DNA of 64,000 nucleotides, taken from Bryobacteraceae bacterium. Lineage in GTDB: Bacteria; Acidobacteriota; Terriglobia; Bryobacterales; Bryobacteraceae. The stretch's first letter is position 1, and each line of letters begins with the position of its first letter. This document shows, one piece after another, positions 42,909 through 50,798 of the stretch. The translations under genes and the position numbers were made by a program. The stretch spans positions 1 through 64,000 of the forward strand of contig JAHDVK010000023.1 of NCBI GenBank assembly GCA_023384675.1, read 5' to 3'. The notes beneath the pieces were generated by a model. The model searched no databases, was not told where the DNA came from, and worked only from the letters and a program-made list of their open reading frames with translations.

Positions 42909-43400
42909 CTAATGCTTGAGTTTTTCGAGTTCGTTCAGGCTCAGCGGCGGTTTGGCTCTCATGTCCTTGACGATGGAAAGCACGCGCGGGGAGGGGTCGT
43001 AGAGCCTCACGAGTTCATCGGTGATGTCCACGACCACGACGCCCGGACCCGAGTAGTCGCATTCGGCGGCGATCACCTGGACGCCCGCGCGGGCCGCGGC
43101 CTCGGGCAATCGATCCCTTACGGGAATCAGGAGTTCGCCCACCGGGACCCGGCTGAAGCCCTGGCGATGAAGCTGGCGCTGCTGAGCCTGGCCCCAATCG
43201 TCGAGGGCCTTCGCTCGTGCGGTGTCGCCCGCCGCCTTGGCGGCCTCCAACTCCTTCTTCTTCTCATGGATCAGGTTTTGAAAGTGACCGGAGTGGGTGT
43301 AAGCCACGGCGATGGCGCGGGAATCATAGACCCCGACGCGGATGGGCGGCTGGGCCGCGAGCGGCGCCGCCAGAATGCTGAGAGTGATCAATAAACGCAT
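42909..43400 (-). CDS. exported hypothetical protein
   Basis: 163 residues from ATG 43400, which has AAGGAG upstream and gives a signal peptide (MRLLITLSILAAPLAAQ). The mature part starts PIRVGVYDSRAIAVAYTHS, has a charged helical stretch (EKKKELEAAKAAGDTARAK) and ends with VVDITDELVRLYDPSPRV. It resembles OmpH/Skp-like periplasmic proteins in size and helical centre but I do not recognise the family. The longer open frame to 43436 adds 12 residues before the signal peptide. It lies between the PyrD-like gene and the wHTH regulator, all on the minus strand. Confidence 0.7.
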   Translation of the reverse strand: MRLLITLSILAAPLAAQPPIRVGVYDSRAIAVAYTHSGHFQNLIHEKKKELEAAKAAGDTARAKALDDWGQAQQRQLHRQGFSRVPVGELLIPVRDRLPEAAARAGVQVIAAECDYSGPGVVVVDITDELVRLYDPSPRVLSIVKDMRAKPPLSLNELEKLKH

Positions 43401-43478
43401 CGAAATGCTCCTTTCTGACGGCATTTTGCGGCACAAACACGCAAGAAAGAGCTTCGGAAACCCTTCGGAAACCCTGAT

Positions 43479-44318
43479 TCAGGGTTTCGCGAGCACCAGC
43501 CGGTCGCGAAGGCGGGCCGCGATGGCCCGGGCCGCATCCCGCTGGGCGGCTGAGTTGCCGGAGGAAGGGTACGTAAGCGATTCCGCCCAGACGAGCTTGC
43601 CGGAGTGGACGTCGGCCAGCCGCGCGGTGATGCGCAGTTCATCTTCCGCTTCCTGAATCGTGCCTTCAAGAATCACGTCAAGTCCGAGCAGCCTGGCCAT
43701 GATTCCAGAGGGGATACCGAGCCGCCGGTAGCGGCCGACCGTGGTGGGTGAGATGACGCGGATGCCGCCCGCGCGCATCAGTTCGGCCACGGTCAATTCG
43801 TTCAAGGCAGGTGCGTAGCCCGGCGGAAGCGTTTTTGAATCAATCACTTCGAAGGGGAGAGCAGCCATTTGCGCCATGCGTTGTCCGTGCGGCAGGTAGC
43901 GGGATGGAAGATAGAATTGCCACCAGATGAACAGCAGGGCGAGCAGGACGGCGGCGGCGAAAGCCCAACGGCGGCGCGCTCTCGGCGGGGGTGCGGCGGC
44001 GGCGAAACGGTATCCCCGGCGGGGGATGGTTTCGATGTAGCGGGGGGAGTCTCCTTCGTCGCCAAGCGCCTTACGAAGAATGGAGATATTGCGGGCAAGG
44101 CCGATCTCTTCGACGGTGGTACCGGGCCACACCAACCGCAGCAGGTCGCCCTTTTCCACGACGCGTCCGCGATTCTCGATCAGGACGTGCAGCATGTCCG
44201 CCGCCTTGGGAACCAGCGCGACGGGCTGCCCGCCGCGGAAGAGCTGGCGCTGGGTGGGATCGTAGCGGAAAGGGCCAAACTCGTACTGTGACGGCGTGGG
44301 TGTGCGGGACGCGGGCAC
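43479..44318 (-). CDS. membrane-anchored wHTH regulator with TolB-N-like domain
   Basis: 279 residues. Residues about 10-105 are an OmpR-type winged helix (FRYDPTQRQLFRGG, IETIPRRGYRFA). A membrane helix is at about 115-135 (WAFAAAVLLALLFIWWQFYL). The C-terminal part (about 150-275) resembles the FlgO/TolB N-terminal domain of adenylate-cyclase-like and CadC-like proteins (LPFEVI, ALNELTVAELMRAGGIRVIS, LGLDVILEGTI). It is a one-component transmembrane regulator, the second in this window. An inverted repeat GAAACCC/GGGTTTC lies across its stop. Confidence 0.8.
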   Translation of the reverse strand: MPASRTPTPSQYEFGPFRYDPTQRQLFRGGQPVALVPKAADMLHVLIENRGRVVEKGDLLRLVWPGTTVEEIGLARNISILRKALGDEGDSPRYIETIPRRGYRFAAAAPPPRARRRWAFAAAVLLALLFIWWQFYLPSRYLPHGQRMAQMAALPFEVIDSKTLPPGYAPALNELTVAELMRAGGIRVISPTTVGRYRRLGIPSGIMARLLGLDVILEGTIQEAEDELRITARLADVHSGKLVWAESLTYPSSGNSAAQRDAARAIAARLRDRLVLAKP

Positions 44319-44444
44319 GGTTTGATTGTATGACGGTGTCCGGAGCCGATGCCGTGGCTGTGGTATTCAGGTAGGAGTGGAGCGTTAATCCCGAGGGGCC
44401 CAGACCGCCGGTGGATGGAGGCAGCAACGGGTCTCCTGGATACG

Positions 44445-46004
44445 ATGACGATTCGAGCCAATTCGGAGGCGGCCCGGCGTGCGGGGTCATTTGCGGTCTC
44501 CTTGTCGCTGCACGCGGGGATCTTCGCCTTTCTGTGGTGGATGCCGCCATTGCCGCCGGGCCTCCGCGGGAGTCCACCGAAGGCAAGGGTAGCGGCCGAG
44601 ATCAAGCCTCTGCTGAGATCGCCGAGAATCATCTGGGTCAGGCCGAACCAGCGCCTGCCCGATATATCGCCCCGGGAAGCGGCGTCTGCGAAACCCGACA
44701 GCGGGCCCCGGAAGAATGCGCTCTACCTCCGGGCAAAGCCGGAGAGCGCGAAATTCAAAGATCAGTTCATCTTCACCAGCCAGCCGAAGATTGAAGTCCA
44801 GCAACCGCTCCCTTCGCCCAATCTGGTGATGACGGAAGTCGCGCCGCCTCCCCCCCCGCCCGCCCCAAAGCCGGAAAGGCGCAAGTTCGTGCCGCCGCCG
44901 CAGCGAGTGGCGGAGGGCAAACCAGAGGCGCTTGCCGCGCCTGAAATCAGCGTTTCGCAGCAGTTGGAGGCGCAGCCGCCGAAGAATCTCTTCGGGGAAC
45001 TCAAGCGGCTGCCCAGGGCGCCGGTGAAGAAGTTCACTGCCGTCCCCAAAGGGCCGGTGGCGTCGCGGCAGGAGCCATTGTTGGACGCGCCAACGGGCAT
45101 CGAACCGGTGGCCGGGATGCCCGGGGGCGCGGCCCAGGGTGCGCCTTTTGGAGAAGTCACGAACCTGCCCAAAGCGCCGGCGAAGAAGTTCACCGCGCTA
45201 CCGGGCAGGCCGGGCACGGGGGGAGGAGCGTCGTTGCTTGAAGTGCCCACGGGTGTCGAGGGTGGCACGGGCCCGCCGGGGGGCGCGCCGCAGGGCGCGC
45301 CAGGGCCGGTGACAGCGGTGATTCTTTCGGCCAACCCGGTGGCAAGCGGCGAGGTTGTCCTGCCCGAGGGCAACCGTCCGGCCGAGCTGAGCGCGGGCTC
45401 TGGCGGCGGGGGCGGAGCCGGTTCGGCTGAAGGCGGTGGAGTGGTGGTGCCGGGGCTTTCGTTGCGCGGCGGTGGGGGAGCGGGGGCTGCGGGCGCTTCA
45501 ACCGAGAGGCTGCCGGCGCCGGCAGCGGCGGCGACACCCACGCGGCCGGCTTACCGTCCGAGGCTGGATACGCCTTCCGTTTCAATCCCCCAGTGGCCGA
45601 GCGCCCGGCGCGTGCCGGTGCAGGTGGAGAGCGTGTTCGTGGGCAGGCCGGTCTATAGCACGGTCATCCCAGGCGTACTCAGCGGCCAGGATTGGATTCT
45701 CTGGTTTGGGGAAGCGGGCGGGCAAAGCCCGGCTGGCCGCAGGGTGGTGATGCGCCCGCCGCGATTGAGCGCGAACTCCTCGCCCGCCGAGGTTCTGAAA
45801 GCGGCCGGGGCGGGGAGGTGCTGGATCCGGGCGCGGCTTGGCAAAGATGGAAAGCTGAATTCCATTGAGATCGCTCAGGGCGGCACGCCGGAGTTGAAGG
45901 AGTTGGCGAAGGCGCTGCAAGACTGGCTGTGGACGCCGGCCATCCGCAATGGGGAGCCCGTGGATGTGGATGTGCTGCTCGAAATGTCATTGGGCGGGGT
46001 GTGA
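44445..46004 (+). CDS. TonB-like periplasm-spanning protein
   Basis: 519 residues. One membrane anchor (about 12-36, AGSFAVSLSLHAGIFAFLWW) is followed by a very Pro/Ala/Gly-rich stretch (about 120-390) and a compact C-terminal domain (from about 435) with TonB-C-like features (RARLGKDGKLNSIEIAQG, LQDWLWTPA, VDVLLEMS). Two repeat units are visible at about 182 and 232: LPRAPVKKFTAVP and LPKAPAKKFTALP. It could energise outer-membrane receptors, but no ExbB/ExbD genes are nearby. The ATG at 44445 is preferred because the 32 upstream codons of the open frame lack hydrophobic or family character. Confidence 0.7.
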   Translation: MTIRANSEAARRAGSFAVSLSLHAGIFAFLWWMPPLPPGLRGSPPKARVAAEIKPLLRSPRIIWVRPNQRLPDISPREAASAKPDSGPRKNALYLRAKPESAKFKDQFIFTSQPKIEVQQPLPSPNLVMTEVAPPPPPPAPKPERRKFVPPPQRVAEGKPEALAAPEISVSQQLEAQPPKNLFGELKRLPRAPVKKFTAVPKGPVASRQEPLLDAPTGIEPVAGMPGGAAQGAPFGEVTNLPKAPAKKFTALPGRPGTGGGASLLEVPTGVEGGTGPPGGAPQGAPGPVTAVILSANPVASGEVVLPEGNRPAELSAGSGGGGGAGSAEGGGVVVPGLSLRGGGGAGAAGASTERLPAPAAAATPTRPAYRPRLDTPSVSIPQWPSARRVPVQVESVFVGRPVYSTVIPGVLSGQDWILWFGEAGGQSPAGRRVVMRPPRLSANSSPAEVLKAAGAGRCWIRARLGKDGKLNSIEIAQGGTPELKELAKALQDWLWTPAIRNGEPVDVDVLLEMSLGGV

Positions 46005-46106
46005 GAGACCGGGAGGGTCTGGGAACCAGGCACAGGCCGGCCGCAGCTGACGCCTGGCGGGGAGGGGCGATCCCGGCGCTTAGGTCCTGATACACTGGCG
46101 GACGAA

Positions 46107-47483
46107 ATGCGCCTGCTGCTCCTTCTTTTCTTTTTCGCCGATCTGACACCGCAACCGTGGGACGGTTACCGCGGGATCTGGTACATGAATCAGCCCACGG
46201 GGGACGAGCACCGGTACAAGTATTCCGGCGGTTTCGCCACCTATCCGCAATGGCATCTGCCGATCGCCATCTATTCCGAAAAAACGCAAAAGACATTCTT
46301 TGTATTAGGCGGATCGAACGGAAATATTTCAGAACGGAATGATGAATTGGTGCATTTGGTGGGTTATTACGACCACCGCACGCGGGAAGTGGCGCGTCCG
46401 GTGCGGCTGTTGAACAAGAAGACGGAAGACGCGCACGACAACCCGGTGCTGTCGATCGACGGGGCGGGGCATCTGTGGGTCTTTTCCGCCGCGCACGGCA
46501 CCTCGCGGCCGGCGTATGTGCATAAGTCGAAAAAGCCGTTTGATATTGACGAATGGGAGCTTGTCAGTACCACGAATTTCAGCTATCCGCAGCCCTGGTT
46601 TCTGGCGGAGCGCGGGGAATTTGTGTTTTTGCACACTCTGTATCGCGACGGCCAGCGGCGGCTGTTTACGAGCCGGTCGCGGGACGGGCGCGCGTGGAGC
46701 GAGCCGGAAATGCTGGCGCACATCGACATGGGCAACTATCAGATCTCCTGGCCGCGCGGCGGGCGTGTGGCGACGGTGTTCGACATGCACCCGTCGCAGG
46801 GGAGGGCGGGGAAGGGGTTGAATTACCGGTCGAACATCTACTATCTGGAAACCGGCGATGCAGGCCGGACGTGGCACACCGAGCGGGGTGAAGCGGTGAA
46901 GCCGCCGCTGACCGATATCAAGAATACGGCGCTGGTGCTGGATTCGGTCACCCTCGACCGCAACGTCTATCTGAAAGATCTCGATTTCGACGCCCAAGGC
47001 CGCCCGGTCATCCTCTACCTGACCTCGAAAGGCTACCAGCCCGGCCCGGCCAGCGGCCCCTTCGAATGGCACACCGCGCACTGGACCGGCAGGCAATGGC
47101 AGCACCGCAAAATGGGCGAGTCCGATCATAACTACGACCACGGCGCGCTGTATGTCGAGCCGGACGGCGATTGGCGCGTCATCGCCCCGCTCGGCCGCGG
47201 ACCGCAGCCCTGGGGCACGGGCGGCGAAATGGAGATGTGGCTGAGCCGCGATCAGGGCGCGCGCTGGTCGAAAGTGAAGGACTTGACCAAAGGCAGCGAG
47301 CGCAATCATTCCTACGCGCGCAAGCCGCTGAACGCCCACCCGGACTTTTACGCCATCTGGGCCGACGGCAACCCGCTGGAGCCGTCCAAGTCGATCATCT
47401 ACTTCGCTACGAAGACGGGCGAGGTCTATGCTCTGCCCGAACGCATGTCCGGGTCACACGCTCGGCCGCGCCGCGTGGAATAG
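46107..47483 (+). CDS. exported BNR-repeat (sialidase-like propeller) protein
   Basis: 458 residues. A short signal peptide (MRLLLLLFFFADLTP) is followed by PWDGYRGIWYMNQPTGDEH and then a six-bladed-type propeller with Asp-box-like turns (SRDGRAWSEP, TGDAGRTWHTE, SRDQGARWSKV). This is the BNR_4 type found in polysaccharide-degrading enzymes and carbohydrate-binding proteins. Catalytic residues cannot be assigned by eye. A TACACT hexamer ten bases before the ATG is a possible -10 with a very short leader. Confidence 0.82.
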   Translation: MRLLLLLFFFADLTPQPWDGYRGIWYMNQPTGDEHRYKYSGGFATYPQWHLPIAIYSEKTQKTFFVLGGSNGNISERNDELVHLVGYYDHRTREVARPVRLLNKKTEDAHDNPVLSIDGAGHLWVFSAAHGTSRPAYVHKSKKPFDIDEWELVSTTNFSYPQPWFLAERGEFVFLHTLYRDGQRRLFTSRSRDGRAWSEPEMLAHIDMGNYQISWPRGGRVATVFDMHPSQGRAGKGLNYRSNIYYLETGDAGRTWHTERGEAVKPPLTDIKNTALVLDSVTLDRNVYLKDLDFDAQGRPVILYLTSKGYQPGPASGPFEWHTAHWTGRQWQHRKMGESDHNYDHGALYVEPDGDWRVIAPLGRGPQPWGTGGEMEMWLSRDQGARWSKVKDLTKGSERNHSYARKPLNAHPDFYAIWADGNPLEPSKSIIYFATKTGEVYALPERMSGSHARPRRVE

Positions 47484-47551
47484 GCGATCCGCTCACGCGA
47501 CCTGGGCGCGCGTCCGTCCACTGGCGTGGTAGGGTTTGGGCGGATTGGTCC

Positions 47552-48340
47552 TCACTTGACTTCCCAGCTCTTCACGTTACTTTGTCCTTGGGAGGGGCCT
47601 TTGAGTTGGCAGCCGGGGTGAGTATCAATGTTGGCATTCGCGCGCAGGAATCCCGTCGTCGTATTGTTTGGTGCGGTTCTTACAGAAAACTTAAAGGCGT
47701 GGACTGTCCCTCCGGACATGTACCGGCTGCTCTCTGCACTGTTAGGGTAATAACTGCCATCACCGTCAGGAGTGTCGGCTCTAATGTCAGTCTTAATTTC
47801 GTTCGGAATTTTGGCAAGCGTAGTGAAAATCTTGACATTGCCCTGACAAGTGGGTGATGTGTGGATCTCAACGTTGGCCGATCGCGTTGAGTCTGTGAGG
47901 TCGATGTGTGTTTCCGGACCAGTGTTTCTCTCCAACTGAATCCAGCGATCGACAGTTTGGGTGCCGTAAACGGGTGAAAGGTCGTAAGTAATCATCGCCA
48001 GCGGGCAGAATTCCTTCGGCTCCATGTTGCCAATCGTGAATTCTCCGTCTTCGGGATTGATGGGAAGGAATGTGGAAGCTATGGCTACGTTTGCATGAAA
48101 AATCGTGGTCTGTGAGGTGCGTCCCGAAGGGCTGGAAACCGAGGCGGTTGCGAAAGCCGTGTGCTGACCGGCCATCGCATAGTTGGTGTCGGTGATAGCC
48201 GTGACAATCAACGTGAGGTTGTCCTCGGCGGCCGAAACGTAGGTGGCCCAGGCTTTCGCCGCCGGCGGCGCCAAAGCGCTTGCAGCGGCAAACCCCAGGG
48301 CCAGCCTTAGGCAAAACCAGTCACGAATGCGCGGCTTCAT
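47552..48340 (-). CDS. exported hypothetical protein, tandem paralogue 2
   Basis: 262 residues with a signal peptide (LGFAAASALAPPAAKA). It is a close paralogue of the next upstream gene at 48384-49154. They share WATYVSAA-DNLTLIVTAIT, then TNYAMAGQHTAFATA, then FTIGN-EPKEFCPLA, and a C-terminal HPGCQLKGPS-GQSNVK. I recognise no family. Conserved cysteines (EFCPLA, PTCQG, HPGCQ) suggest disulfides in a secreted protein. The two genes are 43 bases apart and clearly arose by tandem duplication. Confidence 0.75.
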   Translation of the reverse strand: MKPRIRDWFCLRLALGFAAASALAPPAAKAWATYVSAAEDNLTLIVTAITDTNYAMAGQHTAFATASVSSPSGRTSQTTIFHANVAIASTFLPINPEDGEFTIGNMEPKEFCPLAMITYDLSPVYGTQTVDRWIQLERNTGPETHIDLTDSTRSANVEIHTSPTCQGNVKIFTTLAKIPNEIKTDIRADTPDGDGSYYPNSAESSRYMSGGTVHAFKFSVRTAPNNTTTGFLRANANIDTHPGCQLKGPSQGQSNVKSWEVK

Positions 48341-48383
48341 GGCTATGTGCGAACAGGCAGGAAGTCTCTAGGGCGGTCACCCG

Positions 48384-49154
48384 TCACTTGACTTGCCAGA
48401 ACTTCACGTTACTTTGACCCGGGGAGGGGTCTTTCAGTTGACAGCCGGGGTGCCCCACTATGCTTCCATGCAAACCAAGCTCACCCGTGTGCCCATTGGT
48501 CTTTAAGGTTCTCACTGTGAAGTTAAAGGCATGGCTGGATTGTCCGGCCATGATGCGGCGGCTGACGGCGCTGTTCGGACTGGGGTTTCCATCGCCGTCA
48601 GGGGGATCGGCGCTGATCTCGGCATCGATTGCATTGGGAGCCTTCATGAGGATGCCAGCAATCTCAACCATTCCGTGACATCCTGGTGATGTGACGACAT
48701 GAACGGTGGCCGAACGCTCGCCGCCTTTGATGCCGATATCTGTCTCCTGGCCAGTCGTTCTCTCCAGTTGAATCCAGGGATCAACGGTTTCTGGGCTGTA
48801 AACGGGAGAAAGGTAGTACGTAATGTTCGCCAGTGGGCAAAATTCTTTCGGCTCGATATTGCCAATCGTGAACTCTCCCTCTTCGGGATCGATGGGAAGA
48901 AATGTAGAAGCGATGGCCACGTTTGCGTGAAAGATCGTGTTTTGTGAGGTACGTCCCGTAGGGCTGGAAACCCAGGCGGTTGCGAAAGCCGTGTGCTGTC
49001 CGGCCATCGCGTAGTTGGTGTCGGTGATGGCCGTGACGATCATCGTCAGGTTGTCCTGCGCGGCCGATACGTAGGTGGCCCAGGCTTTCGCAGCGGGCGG
49101 CACCGAGATCATCGCAGCCGCAAAGGCCGATAGGGTGAGAAGTGCGCGGTTCAT
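48384..49154 (-). CDS. exported hypothetical protein, tandem paralogue 1
   Basis: 256 residues from ATG 49154, which has a strong GAGGAGGAG upstream; a GTG at 49160 is also in frame. The signal peptide is LLTLSAFAAAMISVPPAAKA. It aligns along its whole length with the downstream paralogue, most strongly in the first 110 residues and at the C-terminus; the middle has diverged. Function unknown. Two bases separate it from the stop of the upstream gene, so all three are probably co-transcribed. Confidence 0.75.
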   Translation of the reverse strand: MNRALLTLSAFAAAMISVPPAAKAWATYVSAAQDNLTMIVTAITDTNYAMAGQHTAFATAWVSSPTGRTSQNTIFHANVAIASTFLPIDPEEGEFTIGNIEPKEFCPLANITYYLSPVYSPETVDPWIQLERTTGQETDIGIKGGERSATVHVVTSPGCHGMVEIAGILMKAPNAIDAEISADPPDGDGNPSPNSAVSRRIMAGQSSHAFNFTVRTLKTNGHTGELGLHGSIVGHPGCQLKDPSPGQSNVKFWQVK

Positions 49155-49156
49155 TT

Positions 49157-49660
49157 TCACTCCTCCTCATCGGCGGACATGACGATGTTGGGCTTCACCT
49201 TCGTGCGGAGGTAATCCCTTAAGCGCAGAAAGGATTCGCGCGGGAGAGTTTGTTCGAGGCGGCGCCATTCATCATGCAGAACCTGGTCCCGGGCTTGGCG
49301 AAGCGCGGCAGTCCGCTGCTCGAGCGGCAAGGTTTCGTCCCGCAGCGGGGCTTCGCCTTGGGAGGTTCGCAAGGCAGCCCGGGTTGCGGCAGAGATCACC
49401 ATTCCGATTTCTCCATCCGGCAACCCGCTTGTGCGAAGATGCGCCAAACGCTGCCCCCAGGAGAGGCTTTTGGGCCCGTCGGACATGAGATGCGTGAGCA
49501 TGCGCCACGCCACGATATCGGGGATGCGGTCGGGGTTGAGACGGCCGTTGATGACAGACGAAGGTGGCTGCCCTGGCCCTTGGGCGATCATCGGGGCTGG
49601 AAGGGACATGCAGAGCGAGATGATGAATCCCAATGGGATCAAAGGTTGAAGCAAACCCAT
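49157..49660 (-). CDS. exported hypothetical protein, first gene of the three-gene run
   Basis: 167 residues from ATG 49660 with GGAGACC upstream. The N-terminus (LIPLGFIISLCMSLPAPMIAQ) is a signal peptide. The mature part is helical and rich in Arg and Leu, ending in acidic SADEEE. No family recognised. The longer open frame to 49732 adds 24 residues ahead of the signal peptide and is not needed. Its tight spacing to the paralogue pair downstream suggests a shared function at the cell surface. Confidence 0.65.
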   Translation of the reverse strand: MGLLQPLIPLGFIISLCMSLPAPMIAQGPGQPPSSVINGRLNPDRIPDIVAWRMLTHLMSDGPKSLSWGQRLAHLRTSGLPDGEIGMVISAATRAALRTSQGEAPLRDETLPLEQRTAALRQARDQVLHDEWRRLEQTLPRESFLRLRDYLRTKVKPNIVMSADEEE

Positions 49661-49811
49661 GACCTGGTCTCCTTTCCGTCTCAATTGAGTTTGAACTGAC
49701 CATAGAATAGGATCATAAGATCTACAAGTCAAGATAAATTGATCCTGGATCGCCCCGACTCACCGTAATGCCGGAGCGGCGATCTGTCTTTATTCTTTTT
49801 CTTTCAGTCTA

Positions 49812-50744
49812 TTAGGGGGTTGGGCGGGCGCGAATTTCGGCGATTTTTTCGCGCAATTCGGCGGCTGCGGGGTGGTCGGGATGCTGGGTGACGAAGCGCT
49901 CGAGTACATCGGCCGCCCCGAGGCGGTCGTTCTTCCGCCAGAGCACTTCGGCGAGGTGCAGGTGCGGATGCGAGAAGTGCGCGGGATCGAGGCGGATGGC
50001 TTCGCGCAAGTGCTTTTCGGCCTGGTCGAGCCGTCCGAGTCCGAGCAGGTTCATGCCGAGTTGTGAATGGGCGAGCGCGTCGCCGGGCTGCTTGAGGACG
50101 GCGTGGCGGTTATAGTGTTCAGCCTCTTCGAGCTTCATCAGGTTGATGAGCACGCCGCCGAGATTGACGAGCGGGGCGTAGAGGGTGTCGTCGGTTTCGA
50201 GCGCGCGGCGGAACATTTCTTCGGCGCGTTCGAAGCGCTGGGTTTGATAGGCGATAGTCCCGAGATTGTTCCAGGCTTCGCCGAAATTCGGCGCGATTTC
50301 GACGGCTTTCGACAGGCGCTCCTCGGCGGCATCGATGTCGCGCCGGGAAAGTTCCTTTTGTGCTTCCTGATATTCGCCGCGGGCTTCGGGCGGGATCGAA
50401 AGCGCCCGGAACGACACGCCCACGGCCTCTTCGCGGCGCAGGCGGGTGTCGTCCATCTCGAGGTCCACGACCACGCGGCGGCGCGAATCGGCCGTGGACG
50501 GAGTGACTACCACGGTTTGGCGCGTCTCTCCGCGTCCGGGCACGAAGACGCTCAACGTATAAGTGCCGGCTTCGAGTTTGCGAAAGCGGAAGCGGCCGCC
50601 GGGGTCGCTCAAAGTGGACTCGGTGAAAGGGGTCGTGGCGCCATAGATCACCACCGATCCTTGGGCAGGCGGGCGGAAGCGGCCTTCCACGGTAAAGGTT
50701 TCCTGCGGCGCCAGCAGCAGTAGCGCCAGCGTGAAGCTGAACAT
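49812..50744 (-). CDS. exported CarboxypepD_reg-TPR protein
   Basis: 310 residues. After a signal peptide (MFSFTLALLLLAPQ), residues about 17-95 are a carboxypeptidase-regulatory-like beta-sandwich (VEGRFRPPAQGSVVIYG, GGRFRFRKLEAGTYTLSVFVPG). TPR repeats follow (EAWNNLGTIAYQTQRFERAEEMFRRAL, shown here in part, and LGLGRLDQAEKHLREAIRLD). This combination is common in Acidobacteria. It is probably an extracytoplasmic scaffold with no enzymatic signature. It is divergent from the kinase gene with 54 bases between starts. Confidence 0.82.
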   Translation of the reverse strand: MFSFTLALLLLAPQETFTVEGRFRPPAQGSVVIYGATTPFTESTLSDPGGRFRFRKLEAGTYTLSVFVPGRGETRQTVVVTPSTADSRRRVVVDLEMDDTRLRREEAVGVSFRALSIPPEARGEYQEAQKELSRRDIDAAEERLSKAVEIAPNFGEAWNNLGTIAYQTQRFERAEEMFRRALETDDTLYAPLVNLGGVLINLMKLEEAEHYNRHAVLKQPGDALAHSQLGMNLLGLGRLDQAEKHLREAIRLDPAHFSHPHLHLAEVLWRKNDRLGAADVLERFVTQHPDHPAAAELREKIAEIRARPTP

Positions 50745-50785
50745 GGAGTCCTCCTTTCAGCATAGCGGCTCTCGCGAGATGGGTT

Positions 50786-50791
50786 TATACT
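50786..50791 (+). promoter_or_regulatory. candidate -10 box of the kinase gene
   Basis: TATACT is a near-consensus -10 and lies seven bases before the ATG at 50799. If used, the transcript would be leaderless or nearly so. No ribosome site is visible between it and the ATG. No clear -35 was found. Confidence 0.35.
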
Positions 50792-50798
50792 GCTCCTA

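Noticed and set aside
43467-43487. GAAACCC/GGGTTTC hairpin as terminator of the wHTH gene
   Set aside because: It straddles the stop codon and no T-run follows on the minus strand, so an intrinsic terminator is not supported.
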